NCBI GenBank assembly: GCA_963726315.1
Contig: CAVSBZ010000005.1
Location: 1,550,001 to 1,614,000 of the forward strand
DNA length: 64,000 bases
Reading direction: 5' to 3'
Source of the DNA: FEB-25 sp963726315
GTDB lineage: Bacteria; Chloroflexota; Anaerolineae; Anaerolineales; UBA4823
Below, in pieces: positions 36,866 to 47,053 of the stretch (positions within the stretch are counted from its first letter, which is position 1; every line of letters starts with the position of its first letter). Both the position numbers and the translations under genes were made by a program. The notes beneath the pieces are model-generated. The model did no database searches and was not told where the DNA came from. It saw only the letters and a program-made list of their open reading frames with translations.

Positions 36866-39800
36866 TTACGTCGTCACCGGTATGGAATTAATTAGCCGCA
36901 ACGAATAGATAAAACGATAGCTGGATTTAAGCAAACGGTACTTATCCAGCGTATCGGGTCCGCAGCTGGCTGTACCCAGACCGCGCATGGCAGTGTCGAT
37001 GCTCAACCAGGTCTCAGGACGAGGTTTCAAATCTATCGTGTGCCGGGCAAGGTAAAGGTCATTATCGGTAAAATGACTGGCATTGAACTCGATTAATGGA
37101 AAGCCTTCGATATTGAGACCGAGCCCAGCTTTATTGCGTAAGACTAAATCACTTACATCTGTTTTATGACCATGTTCCTGGGGTTGTATATAGGGAATAT
37201 ACTCCGATGAGACATTGTTTTGATATAACCCCACCATCGCAGATGATTTCCGATCGGAATAGTTTTCCCACGGACCCCTCCCATACCAGCCAAGGTATTC
37301 GAAACCAGGAGGCAAGCACATGCTGACACCCACCCTGGGAAGATCAATAATCCCGTTGCCTATTTTGATCAGATTGGAGACCAGCAGCATGCCTGACGGG
37401 AGGAGGGTGTAGCGCTGGGTATGGGTGAAATCATCCCAAATCCCTCGCCCCGAAGCCTGATGCTGGATCACAACCATCGCCGGTTGATCACTTCTCTGCA
37501 CTAATCGAAATGATTTCAGACGGTGCTGAAGCTGAGGCAAACCAAGGGATTCCCAGTATGGCAATACCTTCATTGACTCAGTCAACCTGTCTGATAATAT
37601 CTTGATGCCATCATTATCTGTTGGAGCTCTCCAGACATTCAATAATGGACCGCGCATAATGAGGCCGTTGCCATTACTCATTTCAACCAGCAGTCCTAAC
37701 TTTTTATCAAAAACCTCATAATCGGACTCGGTAAATAACGTGATCCGATCATCCTTTTCATGAACTCTCGTCCAGCCAGCTGCAGTAGGAATAGGTTCGA
37801 TTCCCTTCCGGCCTTTATGCGTCCTGGATAATGGAATTTGTTCCCAGGCAACTAATGACTTCTCAGGTGCCCAGCTGGTAGATTGGCGATTGTAGAATTT
37901 AATGTTGAGGAAATATTCTTTGGACTGTTCCAGATACGTAATTGGTAATTCGAAAACACGGGATTCACCGGCAGGGATATCCAGTTCAGGAAATTCACTT
38001 GCTTGATCTTCTTCTCCATTACAGGTTAATTCCCAGAATCCTTCTAACCAATTTAGAGAAATGAAATCCTGTTTATTGGTGATGCGGACTCGGCAATGAG
38101 ATCTGTCAATCAGCTCGACTTTCACTGGTTGGGCGAGATATTTGAATTCATATAAGGCTGGATGGGGGTTCCTATTGGGCCAAACGATGCCATCAATGCA
38201 AAAATTGGCATCGTTGGGCACATCGCCGAAATCTCCACCGTAAGCCCAATAGGGTTCACCTTCAGGGGAAATCTGCAAAATGCCATGATCGACCCATTCC
38301 CAGAGAAATCCACCCTGCAGACCGGGATACTTTTCAAATGCCGCCCAATAATCCGAAAGACTGCCGTTGCTGTTCCCCATGCAGTGCGAGTATTCGCATA
38401 GGATCAGGGGTCGATCGCCTTTGTCGTTAATCGACCAGTTGATGATATTTTCGATGGGCGGGTACATTGGGCAGACGATGTCTGTAACCCGCTGCCCGCC
38501 TTGCCATTCGTTACCTTGCCAATAATTGCCTAAAGCAGGTTCATAATGCAATGGGCGGGTTGAGTCAAACCCGCGGACATATCCGGCAGCGGCATCATGG
38601 TTCGGACCATAACCGCTCTCGTTACCCAATGACCAAATAATCACGCTGGGATGGTTTTTATCACGCTCGACCATTGCCATGACACGCTCCACGAATGCGG
38701 CGGTGTAACGAGGGTCGTGGCACAAGTCCTGATAATAGGCGTGGGTTTCAATATTGGCTTCATCGATTAGATAAAAACCGAGCTCATCGCACAAATTGTA
38801 AAAGCAGGGGTCTTTTGGGTAATGTGAGGTGCGGATAGAGTTGACATTGAATTGCTTCATCAGGTGGAGGTCTTTTACAAACAATTCACGAGATATTGCC
38901 TTGCCTGTTTTATCGTCATGATCGTGATAATTTACCCCTTTGATCATTACTCGCTTACCGTTGATCAACAACATGCGCTTACGAGTTTCTACCTTTCGGA
39001 AGCCAACCTTGCAGCTGGTAGATGCGGTTCCATTGGGTGAATTTAAAACTTACCACCAGTGTATATAAATTGGGAGTCTCTGCGGTCCATGGGGAGGGTG
39101 ATTTTATTTCCTGTTCAAAATTCAGCTCATTCGATGGGAATTGGGAAGCGAACCACTCACTTGTTGATGATGTATCTGTGGGTACAAATTGCTGATTACA
39201 GATGGGTTCCTGATTTGGATCATATAAACATAGCTCGACAGCACAATCCGTAATATGCTCACCAGGGAAGCCGATTTTTACTTTTAACTCGTAAAATGCC
39301 ATGTTGATAATCGTCGGTTAAATCACCTATAGCGAAGACATCTTGAATATGGGGTGATCCGGTGGAATACAAGAAGACTTCACGCTGTAAACCTGCCTGC
39401 CACCAATGATCCTGATCCTCGAGGAACGAGGCATCGGACCATTGGACAACCAACACGGTCAGATCGTTTGGTCCTTCCATGTTCAACAGCGAGCTGACGT
39501 CGAATTCAGCCGGTGTTCGTGAATCTTTGCTGATGCCGACCGGACGCCCGTTGAGGTAGGCGTATAAAGCCCCTTCACATCCACCGAAATGCAAGACTAC
39601 CCGACGACCAGACCAACCTTGGGGTAGACTAAATATAATCCGGTAAACACCTACGGGATTATCATCAGGGACGTCTGGGGGGAGGTTGGGAAATGGCATG
39701 ACCACATTGGTATAGTGAGGGTGTCCATAACCCTGCATGGTCCAATTACCGGGCACTTAAATCGGCCCCCAATTTTTCTGTTGGATGGCATCATCTGTGA

Positions 39801-40011
39801 CGGCTTCAGGGCGGGGAAAATATTGGAAATCCCATGTGCCGTTCAGGCTGACGAACCAAGGTGATGAGCTACGATCATTCGTCAGAGCAGACAGGGCAGT
39901 AGGATAGGGGTACAAAGTTGCCCGCGGAGGAAGTTTATTAAACCCGGTTAGCTGGGGCATTTTCCAGGTTTTATTACCACCGAGTTCAAGGAGGGCTGAA
40001 TAGTCAGTCAT
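36866..40011 (-). pseudogene. lacZ: Beta-galactosidase (GH2, LacZ type) broken by one stop and two frameshifts
   Basis: LacZ-like lactose/galactoside hydrolase in four pieces. Piece 1 (MTDYSALLEL to NWGPI) ends at an in-frame TAA (39757-39759); VPGNWTMQGYG follows in the same frame. A second break lies at the T-run 39282-39285 (DDYQHGILRVK then VKIGFPGE). A third lies at the A-run 39045-39048, before SPNGTASTSCKVGFRKVE. Undoing two +1 indels gives 1047 codons, the LacZ norm. GVNYHDHD, RTSHYPKDP, DEANIETHAY, SLGNESGYG (acid/base Glu) and ILCEYSHCMGNS (nucleophile Glu) are intact. Three lesions in one gene make true decay plausible here, unlike in the other disrupted genes. Confidence 0.9.
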
Positions 40012-40320
40012 GGGATGAGTGAATACCGGTTTTTAATGACCCACAAACTTGTATATATTACTAGATACAATTTACCAGTCGATATTATCAGGGTAATTAT
40101 ACGTGATAGAACGTGTGTGTGGGCTGTTCATCCTTGAAAAAGCTTTCAATCCCAATACTCCATATCAGGAATAATTATGTGTTAAATCAGAATATATCCT
40201 GAATCCATATAAATGACCATTTTGGAGGATTCTGCTTCAGAATAGGAAACTCAGCGCGTATGAACACTACGCTGATAACACTATTATTTATTTGATGTGA
40301 AATATTAGCCGGTGGAGCTA
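40012..40320. other. Intergenic region between scpB and lacZ
   Basis: 309 nt, A/T-rich and without an open frame of note. The only feature is the inverted repeat described at 40049-40070. Confidence 0.6.
40049..40070. promoter_or_regulatory. Operator-like inverted repeat upstream of lacZ
   Basis: TTGTAT (40049-40054) and ATACAA (40065-40070) separated by 10 nt, about 40 nt before the lacZ start. Spacing fits a dimeric repressor site; no regulator gene is nearby. Confidence 0.35.
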
Positions 40321-40903
40321 TTAATCGAATGAATAATCAGAGACTGGTGGCGGAGTCCCGAGCTCTGTTGACAAGGGCGGGAGCTCTTCCAGTGAATTTA
40401 AACCGAAATGTTGTAAGAAATCAGAGGTAGTCACATAGAGGATGGGTCGCCCGGGTCTTTCAGCGCGACCAATTTCCTGGATTAATCCCTTGCTGAGCAG
40501 ACTTTTTAGCACCCCATCAGAGCTGACTCCACGGACTGCATCAATTTCAGGACGAGTGACCGGTTGCTGGTAGGCAATTATTGCAAGGGCTTCAAGCGCT
40601 GCCCGGCTCAATTTACTGGTTGACTCGAGACCCAGAAAATGCTCCACATCTCCAGCGGTATCTGGAGCGGTGGTAAGCTGGACACGTCCATAGTGGCGCT
40701 GCAAACGTAAACCACGGGGAGATGTCTCCGACGTGAAGTCTCGATTCCAAGATATCCAGGTAATTTTCGATATTACGCAGGGGCAAATTGAGGGCAGCAG
40801 CGAGTTGTATGGGTGCAACTGGACAAGCAGCCACGAATAACAGCGCCTCCAGTCGGGCAATGACCTGGTCTGTACCTGTATCCATGAGAGAATCGTCAGA
40901 CAT
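40321..40903 (-). pseudogene. scpB: Segregation and condensation protein B, frame broken by one extra base
   Basis: Winged-helix partner of ScpA in the SMC condensin. From ATG 40903, MSDDSLMDTG...LEALLFVAACPVAPIQLAAAL...ILESRLHVGDIS is in frame, then the frame is lost. RGLRLQRHYGRVQLTTAPD and ALEALAIIAYQQPVTRPEID...VRGVSSDGVLKSL continue in the next frame. Removing one G from the run 40716-40719 (C on the coding strand) restores 193 residues, a normal ScpB. scpA is not adjacent. Because ScpB is widely conserved and both parts look normal, a sequence error is likely. Confidence 0.88.
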
Positions 40904-40957
40904 GCTATAATGCTATCTTAGTTTTCGGCTAGTTCTATCAATCATCTCGGGTGAACT

Positions 40958-42595
40958 TTGCGATTATACCATCGGACTTATTCTAATTTCATTTGGTACT
41001 ACGTTGTTATCTCTTTTTCTTTGGTATTGGGGGGTTGTACAGCTCCAAAGGTGACCCAAGGACTTATTACCGCAAGCATTGCCGTAGATAATGAGGAAAT
41101 TCAAGCGAAAATACCTGCCGGAAGTACTGTTGGGGAGGCATTGGCATTAGCGAAAATCACATTGAGCGAGGTGGATAAAGTCGAACCACCAACATATACC
41201 GTGTTAAATGATGGATCAAGAATAGAAGTCGTCCGAATTACCGATGAATATTACGTCGAGCAAGTCACTATTCCATTTGAACATCAGGAATTAAAAAATG
41301 AAGCATTGCCTGAGGGAGAAGAGCGGTTAAGCCAACCCGGTGTGAATGGTGTGGAGGAAATTACCTACCATCGGGTATTCGAAGATGGGATTGAAGTGTC
41401 CAACTCGGCAGTCAAGACAACGGTGATTAGGGAGGCGATCCCTGAAATCTTGATGGTAGGCAGTAAATCATCGTTTAGTGCGGTCAATATTCCAGGAAAA
41501 ATCGCATATTTATCAGCTGGAAATGCCTGGATCATCGAAAATTCCACGGGAGAACGAAGAAGCGTAGTTACATCAGGGGATCTCGATGGTCGAATTTTTT
41601 CATTATCAAAAGACGGGAGTTTTATTCTCTTTACTCGTTTTTCAAGCGACCAGAATATGATCAACCACCTGTGGGCTGCCTCCTTGACGAGCGATCCGGT
41701 AAGAATCATTGATCTTAAGGTGGATAACATCGTCCATTATGCTGAATTTGATCCGAGCTCGAGCATTGTGGCTTACTCAACGGTCGAGTGGCGTGAAGCT
41801 GCTCCAGGCTGGCAAGCTAACAATGACTTGTATGAAGTTTCTGTAAGCAGAAGTGGATTTGTAGGCACACCGGAGATGGATTTGGATGCAAACTCGGGCG
41901 GGGTGTACGGCTGGTGGGGAACTGAATATTTATGGGCTCCCAGCCAGGTATTATTTTTGTATTCACGCCCAGACAGCGTGGGTATTTTGGATAAAAGCGA
42001 TGGAAGTATGATCTCACTTGTGAATATTACACCATACCAGACGGGTGGAGACTGGGCATGGGTGCCAGGGATCTCATGGTCACCGGGTGGAGACATGGTT
42101 TATACCGTGAGCCACAGTCCCCTGGATGGTGCGACTGATGAAGGAGTTCAGGAATTTGATTTATTGGCCGTACCTGTAACCGGCAGCCCAGCTATCAAGA
42201 TAGTGGAGAATGTGGGGATGTTTGCCTACCCGGTGACATCACCGGTCAATTCTCAAGCTAACTTTTCCGGGAATACTACTGGAGACGTGACGACTCAAAA
42301 TGCATTTTCCATCGCCTACTTACAAGCTATATTTCCCGAGCAAAGTGAAACCAGCGGTTACAGGCTATCATTAATCGATCGAGATGGATCGAACAAGAGA
42401 AGTCTGTTCCCAGAAGAAGGAACAGTAGGTCTGGAGCCGCAGAAAGTAGTCTGGTCGCCAGCCCGAATGGAAAGTAGTGGGGAATTCGCGATTGCAGTCA
42501 TTTATAATGGAAATATTTGGATCGTCGATACAGTTAATGGAACAGCACAACAGATCACGGGTGATGGATTGACCAATAGGGTCGATTGGAGATAG
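40958..42595 (+). CDS. Lipoprotein with DUF348 and G5 domains and a TolB-like beta-propeller
   Basis: 545 residues. Signal peptide with lipobox LGGC (C27), so probably anchored outside the membrane. DUF348-like module at about 38-92 (ASIAVDNEEIQ...LNDGSRIEVVRI), G5 module at about 97-165 (TIPFEHQELKNEALPEGEERLSQPGVNGVEEITYHRV), then ~370 residues with repeated propeller strands (IAYLSAGNAWIIE, WSPGGDMVYTVS, GNIWIVDTVNG). DUF348 and G5 occur in cell-wall-active proteins such as Rpf/YabE and may bind glycans. The TTG start at 40958 was chosen because the signal peptide begins there and GGTGA lies four nt upstream. Six nt before the decarboxylase gene. Confidence 0.8.
   Translation: MRLYHRTYSNFIWYYVVISFSLVLGGCTAPKVTQGLITASIAVDNEEIQAKIPAGSTVGEALALAKITLSEVDKVEPPTYTVLNDGSRIEVVRITDEYYVEQVTIPFEHQELKNEALPEGEERLSQPGVNGVEEITYHRVFEDGIEVSNSAVKTTVIREAIPEILMVGSKSSFSAVNIPGKIAYLSAGNAWIIENSTGERRSVVTSGDLDGRIFSLSKDGSFILFTRFSSDQNMINHLWAASLTSDPVRIIDLKVDNIVHYAEFDPSSSIVAYSTVEWREAAPGWQANNDLYEVSVSRSGFVGTPEMDLDANSGGVYGWWGTEYLWAPSQVLFLYSRPDSVGILDKSDGSMISLVNITPYQTGGDWAWVPGISWSPGGDMVYTVSHSPLDGATDEGVQEFDLLAVPVTGSPAIKIVENVGMFAYPVTSPVNSQANFSGNTTGDVTTQNAFSIAYLQAIFPEQSETSGYRLSLIDRDGSNKRSLFPEEGTVGLEPQKVVWSPARMESSGEFAIAVIYNGNIWIVDTVNGTAQQITGDGLTNRVDWR
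40962..40971 (-). promoter_or_regulatory. Extended -10 promoter of scpB
   Basis: TGGTATAATC on the minus strand, 59 nt upstream of the scpB start and overlapping the first codons of the divergent lipoprotein gene. Confidence 0.55.
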
Positions 42596-42601
42596 AGGGT
42601 T

Positions 42602-43561
42602 ATGAGGATATTAATCACCGGGGCAGCCGGATTTCTTGGATCGCATCTCTGCGAGCGATTATTATCGGATGGGCATGAAGTGGTTGGGATGGATAACTTT
42701 ATCACGGGCAGCCCAGATAATTTAGCTCACTTATCAAGCAACCTTAGTTTTTCATTTATCAGGCATGATGTATCCAATTTCATCTTTGTGCCAGGCAAGG
42801 TGGATGCTGTTCTACACTTTGCGTCACCCGCCAGCCCAAACCCAAAATCACCATATGGTTATGTGAATTTACCGATACAAACCATGAAAGCAGGCGCATT
42901 AGGTACACATAACACATTGGGATTAGCCCGGGTTAGTGGAGCGAGATTCCTGCTTGCCAGTACCAGCGAGATATATGGCGATCCACTCGAGCATCCACAG
43001 ACCGAAAGCTATTGGGGGCATGTTGACCCGATAGGTCTGCGCTCGGTATATGATGAAGCAAAGCGTTTTGCTGAAGCACTGACCATGGCATATCACCGTT
43101 TCCATGGGATTGATACAAGGATCGTGCGAATTTTTAATACTTTTGGACCACGGATGCATCTTGATGATGGAAGAGTTGTACCCAATTTTATACAACAAGC
43201 CTTGCGCGGTGAGCCTTTGACGATTTATGGCGACGGACAACAAACACGCAGCTTTTGTTACGTTGATGACCTGGTCGAGGGTATCGTGAAGCTGATGCTA
43301 TCTGATGAGCACTTACCGGTTAACATCGGAAACCCAGTTGAAATGACTATCCTGGAATTTGCGCAAAAAATCAACGCTATTGTAAATAATCAAGCCGGGA
43401 TTATATTCAAACAAGCTGACCGACTGGAAAGCGACCCCCAACGAAGACGACCGGACATCACACGAGCGCGCGCGATCCTTGGATGGGAGCCGCATATTGA
43501 CCTGGAGGAGGGATTACTAAAGACCATCCCGTATTTCTGGCAGAAATTGGGAATGGGATGA
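42602..43561 (+). CDS. NAD-dependent UDP-glucuronate decarboxylase-like sugar-nucleotide epimerase/dehydratase
   Basis: Extended short-chain dehydrogenase, 319 residues. NAD motif GAAGFLGSHLC (7-17), STSEIYG with active-site Ser, catalytic YDEAK, and RIFNTFGPRM. The pattern HFASPASP and YGDGQQTRSFCYVDD matches UXS (UDP-xylose synthase), supplying sugars for envelope polysaccharide. Overlaps gtrA by four nt. Confidence 0.88.
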   Translation: MRILITGAAGFLGSHLCERLLSDGHEVVGMDNFITGSPDNLAHLSSNLSFSFIRHDVSNFIFVPGKVDAVLHFASPASPNPKSPYGYVNLPIQTMKAGALGTHNTLGLARVSGARFLLASTSEIYGDPLEHPQTESYWGHVDPIGLRSVYDEAKRFAEALTMAYHRFHGIDTRIVRIFNTFGPRMHLDDGRVVPNFIQQALRGEPLTIYGDGQQTRSFCYVDDLVEGIVKLMLSDEHLPVNIGNPVEMTILEFAQKINAIVNNQAGIIFKQADRLESDPQRRRPDITRARAILGWEPHIDLEEGLLKTIPYFWQKLGMG

Positions 43562-44019
43562 CGAGCATTCTGGCAAATCCGCGGGAAAGGACACGTTTTT
43601 TCCGTTTTCTCGTGGTTGGTACGGTCGGTGCATTGGTTGATTTCGGTATCGAGAACCTATTGCACCGGTTTCTTGGTTTTCCTTACGTTTGGGCAGGTGC
43701 AATTTCCTTTATTTGTGCTATTTTGAGTAATTTTTATTGGAACCGGGTATGGACGTATCCAGACTCACGATCCAAACCCATCATGAGACAACTTTTCCAA
43801 TTTGCGATCGTAAATGTAGTTGGGTTGGCAATAAGAATACCAATCTTAAAATTCTTGGAACCTGTAGTTACCAGACTGTTCCAGATGCTTCCTGAGAACC
43901 ACTTAATCCTCCCGCCCGATATAATAGGAGAGAACCTTACTCTGGCGATTGCCGTATTAATCGTCTTGTTCTGGAACTTTTTTGTAAACCGATATTGGAC
44001 TTATAGTGATGTACAATGA
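43558..44019 (+). CDS. GtrA-family membrane protein
   Basis: 153 residues with four predicted helices; begins with the family pattern RFLVVGTVGALVDFG and contains FICAILSNFYWNRVWTY and NFFVNRYWTY. GtrA proteins take part in moving lipid-linked sugars across the membrane or in polysaccharide assembly. ATGA overlap with the decarboxylase gene indicates coupling, consistent with a surface-glycan role. Confidence 0.88.
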   Translation: MTSILANPRERTRFFRFLVVGTVGALVDFGIENLLHRFLGFPYVWAGAISFICAILSNFYWNRVWTYPDSRSKPIMRQLFQFAIVNVVGLAIRIPILKFLEPVVTRLFQMLPENHLILPPDIIGENLTLAIAVLIVLFWNFFVNRYWTYSDVQ

Positions 44020-44069
44020 TGAAACATGATCACGACAAGCTGGAAGGAACAAATGAGAAAGAGTGAAAC

Positions 44070-44450
44070 ATGACACCTGATACTGCATTAGTCCCCATCT
44101 ATATGACTAATGGTGATGTTGGAGCTTTTCTGGTGTACCCCTATATATTTAACTGCGAAGGAGAGTGGATTGGGTGGATCTCTACTGACCGATTTGTTTA
44201 TTCCACCCACGGGCATTATGTAGGCTGGCTGGCAGATGGTCCGAGGATCTTAAGGAAACTGGCAGATGGCTATACCAGGACGACCATTGACATCATTCCA
44301 CCCTTCACTTTAAAGATTAAACCCCCAGCGATCTCACCCCTGGCGCCAATGATGCCAGAGCTAACATTTGGAGAAACGGATGTGTTGCTGGAACGTCCGG
44401 ATTTACTCCCACCCATTGATTTTGGAGAACTACGCGAAGATATGGATTGA
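44070..44450 (+). CDS. Small conserved-type hypothetical protein, possibly 4-fold beta-flower-like
   Basis: 126 residues, no signal peptide or membrane helix. The N-terminal ~75 residues are rich in short aromatic beta-hairpins (EWIGWISTDRFVYSTHGHYVGWLADGPRILRK), resembling the small 4-fold beta-flower domain. The C-terminal half is Pro-rich (IKPPAISPLAPMMPEL...PDLLPPIDFGE). I do not recognise a function. 18 nt before the ChlI-like ATPase gene on the same strand. Confidence 0.65.
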   Translation: MTPDTALVPIYMTNGDVGAFLVYPYIFNCEGEWIGWISTDRFVYSTHGHYVGWLADGPRILRKLADGYTRTTIDIIPPFTLKIKPPAISPLAPMMPELTFGETDVLLERPDLLPPIDFGELREDMD

Positions 44451-44468
44451 GTTCAGAAAAGTAATCTC

Positions 44469-45668
44469 ATGGTTGATGAACAGCCCGATCTATCCCCAGA
44501 AAGCAAAAACTCTGAAGAGCCTGAGAGTAAATTCCGATCATTAAAGAACCTGATAGATCATGTATCGGGGAAAAGCCTATCAGAAACACAATCCCAACAA
44601 GACAGTGGGTTGGCAGAGGTAATACCTTTTCCATTTTTGGCAATGGTAGGTCAACTGGAGATGAAGTATGCTCTGCTGCTTGGTTTAATTAATCCTGCGA
44701 TAGGGGGTGTTCTATTAATTGGCCCACGAGGGACGGGAAAAACAACAGCAGTACGCGGCCTTGTAGATCTACTCCCTGAAATCCCACGGAGCTTGTGCTA
44801 CTATGGCTGCTTACCAGAAGATATCGAGACAGGCGGCATTGATGCGGTATGCCCAAATTGTGCGAAAAAATATGCCCAGGGTGAACCTCTCGCAGCAATG
44901 GATAAAATCCGCCTGGTGGAACTGCCATTGAATGCGCGCATCCAGGATGTCGTAGGTGCAGCTGATGAAGACGAATCAGGCAGGCAGCTCCTGAGGCTGC
45001 ACCGGGGAATATTAGCCCATGCAGATCGAAATTTGCTGCTTGTGGATGAAGTAAACCTGTTAGCGGATGATGTAATCGATGCCATATTAGATGCAGCGGC
45101 ATATGGATCCTATACCGTGAAGCGAGGAGCTCGAACAGGCACCTACCGGGCAAGGTTCGTGCTGATCGGAACGATGAACCCCGAAGAAGGACGGCTTCGC
45201 CCTCAAATTATGGATCGATTCGGTCTCCGCAGTGTAGTTAGAGGTTTGGAGAATAAAGACCAGCGTTTGGATGCTTACAAAAGAGTCCAATCCTACCTTT
45301 CGAACCCACGCAGAGTGGTGCAGGAATATTCTGATGAGACCCGGTTAGCACAGGCAGAGATCCAAATTGCCAGAGATATTTTGCCTGAGGTATCTATACC
45401 TGAAAGTGTGACCGAACAGGGGTTGGAATTAATCCGCAGCTTGAGAATTGATTCATTGAGAGCAGAAATTACTTTATTTGAAGCCGTTAAAGCAATAGCT
45501 GCGCTGGATAACCGGAAAGTAGTCAGCGTTGATGACCTACATGTTATAGCGCCAATGGCTTTACGAATGCGGCGGTCCGGATTTATAGAATCGTATCTAA
45601 CAGATCAAAACAAGGAAGACGAAGAGATCAAAAAAGCAATCGATGAAACCTTATCCACCGCTAATTAA
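44469..45668 (+). CDS. ChlI/BchI-type AAA+ ATPase (magnesium chelatase I subunit-like)
   Basis: 399 residues. Walker A GPRGTGKT (85-92), Walker B NLLLVDEVNLL, and a BchI-like insert with four cysteines (C110, C114, C128, C131) then VELPLNARIQDVVG. A variable acidic ~50-residue N-terminus precedes the ATPase. In photosynthetic bacteria this subunit powers Mg insertion, but no chlH/chlD or chlorophyll gene is present here. It may act as a stand-alone MoxR-like remodelling ATPase. The TPR gene starts two nt after its stop. Confidence 0.85.
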   Translation: MVDEQPDLSPESKNSEEPESKFRSLKNLIDHVSGKSLSETQSQQDSGLAEVIPFPFLAMVGQLEMKYALLLGLINPAIGGVLLIGPRGTGKTTAVRGLVDLLPEIPRSLCYYGCLPEDIETGGIDAVCPNCAKKYAQGEPLAAMDKIRLVELPLNARIQDVVGAADEDESGRQLLRLHRGILAHADRNLLLVDEVNLLADDVIDAILDAAAYGSYTVKRGARTGTYRARFVLIGTMNPEEGRLRPQIMDRFGLRSVVRGLENKDQRLDAYKRVQSYLSNPRRVVQEYSDETRLAQAEIQIARDILPEVSIPESVTEQGLELIRSLRIDSLRAEITLFEAVKAIAALDNRKVVSVDDLHVIAPMALRMRRSGFIESYLTDQNKEDEEIKKAIDETLSTAN

Positions 45669-45670
45669 AA

Positions 45671-46075
45671 ATGAGAAAATTATTTTTAAAGAAAGAAGTA
45701 TTTAAAGTTAAGTCAATACCCTACGATCCGGAAAGCATGGCGGAACCGACGGATGCGGATGGATTTATCCAAAGAGGCACAGCATTTTATGCGCGCAAAG
45801 ATTATTCATCGGCGATTAATGACCTGAACCGAGCGACTGCCATCGATAGTAATAAGATTGACTCGTTTTATGCGTTAGGAATGGTCTATAAAGCCATGCA
45901 AGAAAACGAAAAGTCAGTATCGGCGTTTAGGCAAGTGTTGGAATTAATCAAACATCAAGCTGACACAGATAAAGTCAGGAATGCCATGCTTCGCCGGCTG
46001 GCATTAGGACACATCAACGAAATTACTCAAGGTGACTGGAATCTGGAGAAGGAAATTTGGCAGAGAACAACTTAA
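45671..46075 (+). CDS. TPR-repeat protein
   Basis: 134 residues, cytoplasmic. Two TPR units: FIQRGTAFYARKDYSSAINDLNRATAIDS and IDSFYALGMVYKAMQENEKSVSAFRQVLELI, with a third degenerate helix pair. Probably an adaptor; it may partner the AAA+ protein upstream (inference from position). Its 3' end overlaps the UroD-family gene by 19 nt. Confidence 0.8.
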   Translation: MRKLFLKKEVFKVKSIPYDPESMAEPTDADGFIQRGTAFYARKDYSSAINDLNRATAIDSNKIDSFYALGMVYKAMQENEKSVSAFRQVLELIKHQADTDKVRNAMLRRLALGHINEITQGDWNLEKEIWQRTT

Positions 46076-47053
46076 CCCACAGAGAACGGATCGAAAATTG
46101 CTTGAGAGGGGATACCGATAAGAGAGCACCCATTGCTTTATGGAGGCATTTCCCCGTCGATGACCAAACTCCCGAAGGACTGGCACAAGCAATACTCGAA
46201 TTCCAGCGAACATACTCTTTTGACCTGGTAAAGGTAACTCCGGCCTCATCGTTTTGTATCAAGGATTGGGGAGTGCAGGATGAGTGGAGAGGAAATCCTG
46301 AAGGCACACGGCAGTATGTTCGAAAAATCATCAATTCTCCCGAAGATTGGCTGGGACTACCTATTTTGGACCCACATGCGGGTGCACTCGGTGACCAGCT
46401 GACTTGCCTCAAAATGGTGTGTACTGAACTAGGACCAGATGTACCCGTATTGCAAACCATCTTCAATCCACTTGCACAAGCGAAAAACCTGGCAGGTGGC
46501 GAAACACTCCTGGTGCATATGCGCCAGTATCCCGACGCAGTGCTAGAGGGTTTACACACCATCACAGAGACCACTTGCCAATTCATTGAAGCGATCAGTA
46601 AGCTTGGGATAGCGGGAATATTTTTTGCTGTGCAGCATGCCAATTACAACCTTTTGTCTGAAGCTGAGTATAACCAGTTTGGAAAAAGATTTGATACAAA
46701 TATCCTTGAAATGGTAAACAATAAATGGTTGAATATGCTGCACCTACATGGTAGTAATGTCATGTTCAAGCTATTCACGGATTACTCAGTCCAAGTGATC
46801 AATTGGCATGACCGTGAGACATATCCCTCCCTGGTTGAGGGAAAAGGAATGTTCCCCGGCGTGGTATGCGGAGGTCTGCAACGCTCACGAACGATGGAAC
46901 TAGGTACACCAGAGACCGTCTATGCAGAGGCACTAGAATTCTATAAAATCCACAAGGAACCAGTACTTCATACTGGGCACTGGGTGCGTGCTGCAAATTA
47001 CCACACCGAGAGCAAATATCATGGCAGCGATACGGGCAGCACGGGGTGAGTGA
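46057..47053 (+). pseudogene. Uroporphyrinogen decarboxylase-family protein, C-terminus lost to a one-base insertion
   Basis: UroD-fold protein of the type also including corrinoid methyltransferases. TTG start at 46057 after GGAGAAGGA. In frame through EALEFYK, then the read frame gives an atypical tail ending at 47049. Removing one A from the run 46945-46948 gives ...YKSTRNQYFILGTGC and TTPRANIMAAIRAARGE with a stop at 47051-47053, a normal family ending; 331 residues in total. Residues needed for true UroD decarboxylation are not certain, so a substrate is not assigned. rsmD starts inside the 3' end. Confidence 0.82.

Noticed and set aside
44469..45668. Evidence for bacteriochlorophyll synthesis
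   Set aside because: Only a ChlI-type ATPase is present; no chlH, chlD or other pigment genes, so photosynthesis is not supported.
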